Shown in pieces: positions 30,597 to 35,073 of a stretch of DNA of 35,073 nucleotides. Location: assembly GCF_002086275.1 (NCBI RefSeq), contig NZ_MVHT01000074.1:1-35073 (forward strand). The letters run 5' to 3'. The notes beneath the pieces were generated by a model. That model was not told the origin of the DNA, ran no database searches, and was given only the letters and a program-made list of their open reading frames with translations. The first letter of the stretch is position 1. The number at the start of each line of letters is the position of its first letter. Position numbers and translations under genes: made by a program. This stretch comes from Mycobacterium intermedium. Its GTDB lineage: Bacteria; Actinomycetota; Actinomycetes; Mycobacteriales; Mycobacteriaceae.

Positions 30597-31175
30597 ATGC
30601 GTCGGCGGCATGGCGCGGAACTGGATGCGGCGATCAGGGATGCGGTACTGCGCCTCGTGGGCGAGCACGGCGCATCAGCAGTCACGATGGAGGCCGTCGC
30701 CAGCGCCGCGGGCACCAGCAAGGCGGTGTTGTATCGGCGGTGGCCTGACGGTCGGACGCTGCTTCGCGACACCTTGTTGCGCATCGCCATCGGGGCGATT
30801 CCGCACGAGGACACCGGCAGTTATCGCGAGGACATGCTGGCGATCCTGCGCGGCTGGGCCGCCTTGTTCACCGGCCCGCAAGCCGCAGTCATCCGCGCCG
30901 TAATCGCAACGGCCGCACATGATTCCGAACTCGCCGAGTCCTTCCGCACCGAGGTCATCGGCTGGCGCAAGAAGGAAATGTCAGAGCTACTCGCCCGGGG
31001 AATCGCCCGCGGCGACGTGCGACCGGACGTGCCCATCGAGATCGCTCGTGAGTTGGGGCAGAGCGTGCTTTGGCACCGCCTGCTGGTGACGGGCGACCCG
31101 ATCGACGACGAGCTGTGCGTGAAGCTCGTCGACGAAGTGCTGGTGCCTTTCGTCAGACCGCGTCCGGCTGGTTGA
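30597..31175 (+). CDS. TetR-family transcriptional regulator
   Basis: The 192-residue product has the TetR DNA-binding domain at residues 10-56 (AAIRDAVLRLVGEHGASAVTM, then VASAAGTSKAVLYRRWPDG) and a C-terminal ligand/dimer domain of TetR_C_16-like style (EIARELGQSVLWHRLLVTGDP). The RRW in place of YYHF suggests the AcrR-like subgroup. GGGAGGA lies upstream of ATG 30597. The spacer shared with the PhlG-like gene contains two 18-bp matching palindromes, so it most likely represses both directions. The inducer is unknown. Confidence 0.9.
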   Translation: MRRRHGAELDAAIRDAVLRLVGEHGASAVTMEAVASAAGTSKAVLYRRWPDGRTLLRDTLLRIAIGAIPHEDTGSYREDMLAILRGWAALFTGPQAAVIRAVIATAAHDSELAESFRTEVIGWRKKEMSELLARGIARGDVRPDVPIEIARELGQSVLWHRLLVTGDPIDDELCVKLVDEVLVPFVRPRPAG

Positions 31176-31198
31176 CGAACCCGATCGCAGTCCTGTAA

Positions 31199-31235
31199 TT
31201 GAAACTCGTAAATCAATTCTGATAGTTTAGTTTCA
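31199..31235 (+). promoter_or_regulatory. Promoter and inverted repeat of the WhiB gene
   Basis: TTGAAA (31199-31204), 18 bp, and TAGTTT (31223-31228) form a SigA-like promoter in an AT-rich island. TGAAACT (31200-31206) and AGTTTCA (31229-31235) are 7-bp inverted arms overlapping both boxes. The predicted leader is about 70 nt. Confidence 0.6.
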
Positions 31236-31307
31236 TATCTAGGTCGTAGGCGCCGCAAGAGGGGAGTCGGCGCCGCGGCCGGGACGAGTCGACGGGAGGT
31301 CAGCGTC

Positions 31308-31712
31308 ATGAAGCCCAGACCCGACGAGAACCGTGTGACGCAAGGCCGGCCAGTGGGAACCCGCCGAGCGGCCAGAAGTGCCAATCTGCTCGCCGTCCAC
31401 GACTCGGCGCGCGGTGTCGAGGAGGCGGGACGCCTTGCCTGGGTGTCTCAAGCGCATTGCCGCGAAACGGATCCCGACGAACTTTTCGTGCGAGGCGCCG
31501 CACAGCACCAAGCGACGGCAATCTGCCGTCACTGCCCGGTGATGCAGGAGTGCGGAGCAGATGCCCTGGACAACAGGGTGGAGTTCGGCGTCTGGGGCGG
31601 GATGACCGAGCGCCAGCGCCGGCAACTGCTCAAGCGGCATCCCGAGGTCATTTCGTGGTCGGACTACTTCCGGCAACGGCAACCGTCAGCCAGGCTGGTC
31701 GCTGGGCGCTAA
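31308..31712 (+). CDS. whiB4: WhiB4-type iron-sulfur regulator
   Basis: The 134-residue protein carries the four WhiB cysteines C51, C73, C76 and C82 (HCRETDPDELF, ICRHCPVMQEC) for a 4Fe-4S cluster, then the GVWGGMTERQRR turn and a short basic C-terminal tail. WVSxAxCRxTDPDELFVRGAAQ, ALDNxVEFGVWGG and LLKxHPEVxSWSDY agree closely with Mtb WhiB4 as remembered. WhiB4 is a redox- and O2-sensitive DNA-binding protein. In Mtb the gene lies near ponA2 and anion-transport ATPases; none are here, so this may be a paralogue or a relocated copy. GGGAGGT precedes ATG 31308. It has its own promoter and is not linked to the flanking genes. Confidence 0.9.
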   Translation: MKPRPDENRVTQGRPVGTRRAARSANLLAVHDSARGVEEAGRLAWVSQAHCRETDPDELFVRGAAQHQATAICRHCPVMQECGADALDNRVEFGVWGGMTERQRRQLLKRHPEVISWSDYFRQRQPSARLVAGR

Positions 31713-31811
31713 AGGTTTGGCCACGTTCCGGTGTCGGCCACCGCGCCGTCACTGCCGGCGTCGTTTCGGCCCCGACAATCCGAAGCATGATGCAATCGCG
31801 GAAGCCCAACG

Positions 31812-33263
31812 TTGGCGCGTGAGATCTCACGCCAGACGTTTCTGCGGGGCGCCGCTGGAGCGTTAGCCGCCGGCGCTGTGTTCGGATCGGGTCGACTCGG
31901 CTCGGTGCTGGCCACCGCCGACCCGAATCCCGTTGGCTTGGAAACGCTGTCCGCTGCACTCAGCAGGCCGGTGTTGCTACCCGGCAGCCCCGAATTCGCT
32001 TCTGCCAAACAAGTTTTCAATACCATCTACAACGATTCGACGCCGACGGCGATCGTCACCCCGACATCGTCGGCGGACGTGCAGAAAGCGATGGCGTTCG
32101 CTGCCGCGCACAACCTCAAAGTCGCTCCGCGCAGCGGCGGGCACTCATACGTGGGGGCGTCAACGGCCAACGGCGCCCTGGTCTTCGACCTCCGCCAACT
32201 GACGGGCGATATCAATTACGACGCGGCCACCGGGCACGTCACGGTCACGCCGGCGACCACCTTGTACGCGCTGCATCAAACGTTGGCGGGGGTCGGCCGG
32301 GGAATCCCGACCGGCACCTGCCCGAGCGTCGGGGCCGGCGGGCACGCGTTGGGGGGCGGCCTGGGTGCGCACTCCCGGCACGCGGGCCTGCTGAGCGACG
32401 CACTGGTGTCGGCACAGGTGGTGCTGCCTGGCGGCCAAGCGGTCACTGCGTCGTCCGCCAGTCAGCCGGATCTGTTCTGGGCTCTGCGCGGCGGCGGTGG
32501 CGGCAATTTCGGAGTGACGACTTCGCTGACCTTTGCCACGTTCCCCACCACCGAGTACGACGTCGTCAACCTCAACTACCCACAGCAGTCGTTTGCGCAA
32601 GTCCTCGTTGGTTGGCAGAACTGGCTGCGCACCGCCGACCGCAACAGTTGGGCGCTGGCCGACAGCACAACCGACGCGATGGGCTCGCACTGCCGGATCA
32701 TGGCGACCTGCCCCGCCGGATCCGGCAACAGCGTGGCGAGCGCCATCATCGCGGCCGTGGGCGCCCAGCCGTCCGGTACCGAACAGCACACCTTCAACTA
32801 CCTGGACTTGGTGAACTATCTGGCGGTCGGGAATCTCAACCCGTCCCCGCTCGGCTACGTCGGCGGGTCCGATGTCTTCACGACCATCACGCCGGCCGCC
32901 GCCCAGGGGATCGCCGCGGCGGTCGAGGCATTTCCGCGCGGGGCCGGTCGGATGCTGGCGATCATGCATGCGCTTGACGGCGCAATGGCCACGGTGGCAC
33001 CGGGAGCCACGGCGTTTCCATGGCGGACACAATCCGCGCTGGTGCAGTGGTACATCGAACCGGCCGGCTCGCCGGCCGCGGCGACCAACTGGCTCAACGC
33101 GGCACACAAAGCGGTGCAACCATATTCGGTCGGCGGGTATGTGAACTACCTGGAAGCCGGTCAGCCGGCCGCCCGCTACTTCGGCTCCAATCTCTCCCGA
33201 CTGGTGGCTGTCCGGCAGAAGTACGACCCGGGCCGAATTATGTTCTCCAGCTTGAACTTCTAA
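31812..33263 (+). CDS. Bicovalent FAD-linked (berberine-bridge-type) oxidase
   Basis: The 483-residue product has the FAD-binding PCMH domain and a C-terminal BBE segment (ARYFGSNLSRLVAVRQKYDP). H111 in RSGGHSY and C170 in GTCPSVGAGGHALGGG are the two residues that covalently hold FAD in this family. The N-terminus looks like a Tat signal (ISRQTFLRGAAGALAAG) but has Arg-Gln where Arg-Arg is expected. Relatives oxidise sugars, alkaloids or aromatic alcohols and reduce O2; mycobacterial ones lack known substrates. TTG 31812 is the only plausible start, because an in-frame TGA lies 24 nt upstream, and it gives the Tat-like N-terminus. No strong ribosome site is seen. Confidence 0.87.
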   Translation: MAREISRQTFLRGAAGALAAGAVFGSGRLGSVLATADPNPVGLETLSAALSRPVLLPGSPEFASAKQVFNTIYNDSTPTAIVTPTSSADVQKAMAFAAAHNLKVAPRSGGHSYVGASTANGALVFDLRQLTGDINYDAATGHVTVTPATTLYALHQTLAGVGRGIPTGTCPSVGAGGHALGGGLGAHSRHAGLLSDALVSAQVVLPGGQAVTASSASQPDLFWALRGGGGGNFGVTTSLTFATFPTTEYDVVNLNYPQQSFAQVLVGWQNWLRTADRNSWALADSTTDAMGSHCRIMATCPAGSGNSVASAIIAAVGAQPSGTEQHTFNYLDLVNYLAVGNLNPSPLGYVGGSDVFTTITPAAAQGIAAAVEAFPRGAGRMLAIMHALDGAMATVAPGATAFPWRTQSALVQWYIEPAGSPAAATNWLNAAHKAVQPYSVGGYVNYLEAGQPAARYFGSNLSRLVAVRQKYDPGRIMFSSLNF

Positions 33264-33348
33264 CCTGCGCTCCGAAAAATCAATTGACCGACCGCTGGTC
33301 GGATGTCATCGTGAACGGTCGCTTTGACCCCCTACCAACATTAGAACG

Positions 33349-34737
33349 ATGACTCTGACCAACGACGAACTTGCCGATCTGACCGCCGAACTGACCGGCG
33401 GCGATGACGCGCACCGCCAGCCGATCTCCGACATCGGCGCGTGGCTTGATGGCCTTGACTACGGTGTGCGTCCGGCGCTGCGCGCTCTCGGCGAGTTGTT
33501 GGTGGGCGTGGCCGAGCGTGAAAGTGCCGAAACCGCAGAGCGATTCACGGCCCGCTGCCTGGGGGTGCCGGACTGCGGCCACCTGGTTGATGAGGAACGC
33601 CAACTTAATCCCGTGTCCCGCCTGACCGTGGCGCTTGCCTTGGCCGAGTGGATGGACGAGCACGCACTCGACTGCGAGGTCGGCCCGGGCGAAGATGCGT
33701 GCCCGCCGAAGTGGACGCAGACCGAGGTCGGCGGCGAGCGTTACCGGCACCCGTTGTGCCTGCGTGTGTATTTCCCTGCCGGGACGTTGCTGAATGACTC
33801 GGGGTGTGTCATCCACCTTGAGGCCCGCGACACGGTGATGTGCTCGCCTGAAATTTCGGCCTTCGTAACGCCGGACAATCAGTCTCTCGCGCGTTGTGTG
33901 CTGGACCGGCTCGCCGAGCGAGCCAATGAACTGAACCCATACCGGGGGCGGGCGGTGCGTGCCAGCTATATGCACGGGCTGAGCTTGACCGTGATCGACC
34001 TGCCGTCGACGGCGACCCGACACACCGTCATCGTCCCCGACGAGGTGTGGACCGAGGTCGACCTCGGCGTCACCGCCGTGCGCGACCGCCATGACATCCT
34101 CAACGCACACGGCCTCGGCGTGCGCCGCGGCGTGCTGCTGTGCGGCCCGCCGGGAACGGGCAAGTCCGCGGTGAGCGCGGTCGTCGCCCGAGAGGTCGTA
34201 GGCGAGTTCACCGTTATCTATGTCGAAGCCAAGGCGGGGGCCCACCTGCTGACGGCCGTCGTGGCAGAGGCCCAGCGCCTCGGCGGTCCGGTACTCATCG
34301 TGCTGGAGGACGTCGACCTGTGGTGTCAGGACCGCGCCGCGGGTGAGAGCGGATTGTCAGAGCTGTTGCAGGCCATGGACATCAAGGCGGAGGCGCGGAT
34401 CTTGACGTTGGCTTCCACCAACGACGCCGCGACCCTGGACAAGGCCGCCATCCGAACGGGCCGATTCGACTCGGTCGTCGAGGTGGGCTACCCCAGCCGC
34501 GCAGACGCCGCGCGCATTCTTGCGACGCTGATCGACCACATTCCCGGTGGCGAAAGCGTCGACACGGCTGCAGTGGTCGCCGCATTGCCGGAACGAACCA
34601 GCGGCAGCGATATTCGCGAAGTCGTCCGCCGAGCGGTGCTGGCCGGCGACGGCGGCGCGGTCAGCACCGCGACGCTGCTGGCCGAAGTGGGGAGCGGTCG
34701 GTACCGCGCAGCGGTTCCGGCGGGCATGTACCTCTGA
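33349..34737 (+). CDS. AAA-family ATPase with uncharacterised N-terminal domain
   Basis: The 462-residue protein has a classical AAA module: Walker A GPPGTGKS at 266-273, Walker B LIVLED at 316-321, sensor 1 in STNDAATLD (N358) and the arginine finger in IRTGRFD (R372), then a lid helix region (RTSGSDIREVVRRAV). Residues 1-240 match nothing recognised; they include Cys-containing stretches (C70, C76, C109, C118) and a beta-rich part (LCLRVYFPAGTLL) that may bind a client. Classical AAA proteins remodel or unfold proteins as hexamers. ATG 33349 has no Shine-Dalgarno sequence. A GACC/GGTC dyad (CCGACC-GCT-GGTCGG, 33288-33302) lies upstream. No partner gene is present in the window; the 93-bp repeat array follows 24 bp after its stop. 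Confidence 0.85.
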   Translation: MTLTNDELADLTAELTGGDDAHRQPISDIGAWLDGLDYGVRPALRALGELLVGVAERESAETAERFTARCLGVPDCGHLVDEERQLNPVSRLTVALALAEWMDEHALDCEVGPGEDACPPKWTQTEVGGERYRHPLCLRVYFPAGTLLNDSGCVIHLEARDTVMCSPEISAFVTPDNQSLARCVLDRLAERANELNPYRGRAVRASYMHGLSLTVIDLPSTATRHTVIVPDEVWTEVDLGVTAVRDRHDILNAHGLGVRRGVLLCGPPGTGKSAVSAVVAREVVGEFTVIYVEAKAGAHLLTAVVAEAQRLGGPVLIVLEDVDLWCQDRAAGESGLSELLQAMDIKAEARILTLASTNDAATLDKAAIRTGRFDSVVEVGYPSRADAARILATLIDHIPGGESVDTAAVVAALPERTSGSDIREVVRRAVLAGDGGAVSTATLLAEVGSGRYRAAVPAGMYL

Positions 34738-34761
34738 CGGTCTGTGACGGCTCCGCTGCCA

Positions 34762-35073
34762 GCGAGCTTGCGGTGGTGGTTGTGGTTTGGGCCTCCACCA
34801 CGACCTTCATGGCAATCTCGCTGCGAGGGTTTGCCTTCGCGGGTTCTGGGGGCGGCGAGCTTGCGGTGGTGGTTGTGGTTTGGGCCTCCACCGCGACCTT
34901 CACGGCAATCTCGCTGCGAGGGTTTGCCTTCGCGGGTTCTGGGGGCGGCGAGCTTGCGGTGGTGGTTGTGGTTTGGGCCTCCATCACGACCTTCATGGCA
35001 ATCTCGCTGCGAGGGTTTGCCTTCGCGGGCTCTGGGGGCGGCGAGATTGCGGTGGTGGTTGTGGTTTGGGCCT
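34762..35073. repeat. Tandem 93-bp repeat array, copy set B (3.3 units, runs off the window)
   Basis: Units start at 34762, 34855 and 34948, with a fourth from 35041 cut by the window end. Spacing is exactly 93 bp. Each has a 60-bp core with ends GCGAGCTTGC (GCGAGATTGC in unit 4) and GCAATCTCGC, then a 33-bp spacer. The core is about 70% identical to that of array A at 2959-3204, with no gaps, while the spacers are unrelated. The minus frame is open only because 93 is a multiple of three. No gene is supported from 34738 to the window end. Confidence 0.9.

Noticed and set aside
34661..34996. Minus-strand repeat protein (MEAQTTTTTASS units) through array B
   Set aside because: Same period artefact. 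It also overlaps the end of the AAA gene on the other strand.
2959..35073. CRISPR array interpretation of the two repeat arrays
   Set aside because: The conserved core is 60 bp, the 33-bp spacers are repeated rather than unique within an array, and no cas gene is present.

Overview
The window is chromosomal DNA from a slow-growing, non-tuberculous Mycobacterium. The evidence is a PE_PGRS gene, a WhiB4-type protein, a PrrB-type histidine kinase, a TIGR00027-type methyltransferase, paired FadE genes, high GC content, and TANNNT -10 boxes placed for leaderless transcripts. No rRNA, tRNA, CRISPR array, transposase or prophage gene was recognised. Gene identities rest on motif recognition and recall of families; no database search was run.

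Layout. 1-2678: an orphan PGRS-repeat ORF with a probable frameshift, then a complete PE_PGRS gene, both on the minus strand. 2959-3204: a tandem array of a 93-bp repeat. 3266-6412: a small cupin protein and the transcription accessory protein Tex. 6493-12307: an NAD-centred block. It holds a PRPP-synthetase-like protein and a nicotinamide phosphoribosyltransferase, two tail-to-tail NrtR-type Nudix regulators (one with a ruined Nudix box), and a divergent SPFH protein overlapping an ATP-NAD-kinase-like protein. Paired palindromes sit on the nrtR/SPFH promoters. 12343-18402: an MpaB-type oxygenase, a short-type aconitase with one cluster cysteine replaced by Ser, an L7/L12-like mini-protein, a fused HadA/HadB-type dehydratase, an SDR and a SnoaL-like protein. 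18407-22964: a PrrB-like kinase without a response regulator, an ArsR regulator with its SRPBCC partner, an alkylsulfatase-type dioxygenase and a methyltransferase. 23128-26634: a lipase-FadE-FadE operon. 26735-34737: a secreted protein, a Ca2+/H+ exchanger with an overlapping SDR, an LppU-like membrane protein, a PhlG-like hydrolase with a divergent TetR, a WhiB4 paralogue, a bicovalent FAD oxidase and an AAA ATPase. 34762-35073: a second 93-bp repeat array that runs off the window.

How the genes work together. The most coherent unit is the NAD block. Nicotinamide plus an activated ribose donor would be joined by the NAMPT-like enzyme, the donor coming from the upstream PRPP-synthetase-like protein. 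NrtR proteins sense ADP-ribose or related nucleotides, and the NADK-like protein would act on NAD or a related substrate, perhaps organised by the SPFH scaffold. Much of the rest is lipid and acyl-CoA metabolism (lipase, FadE pair, dehydratase, SDRs), each small group with its own local regulator or leaderless promoter.
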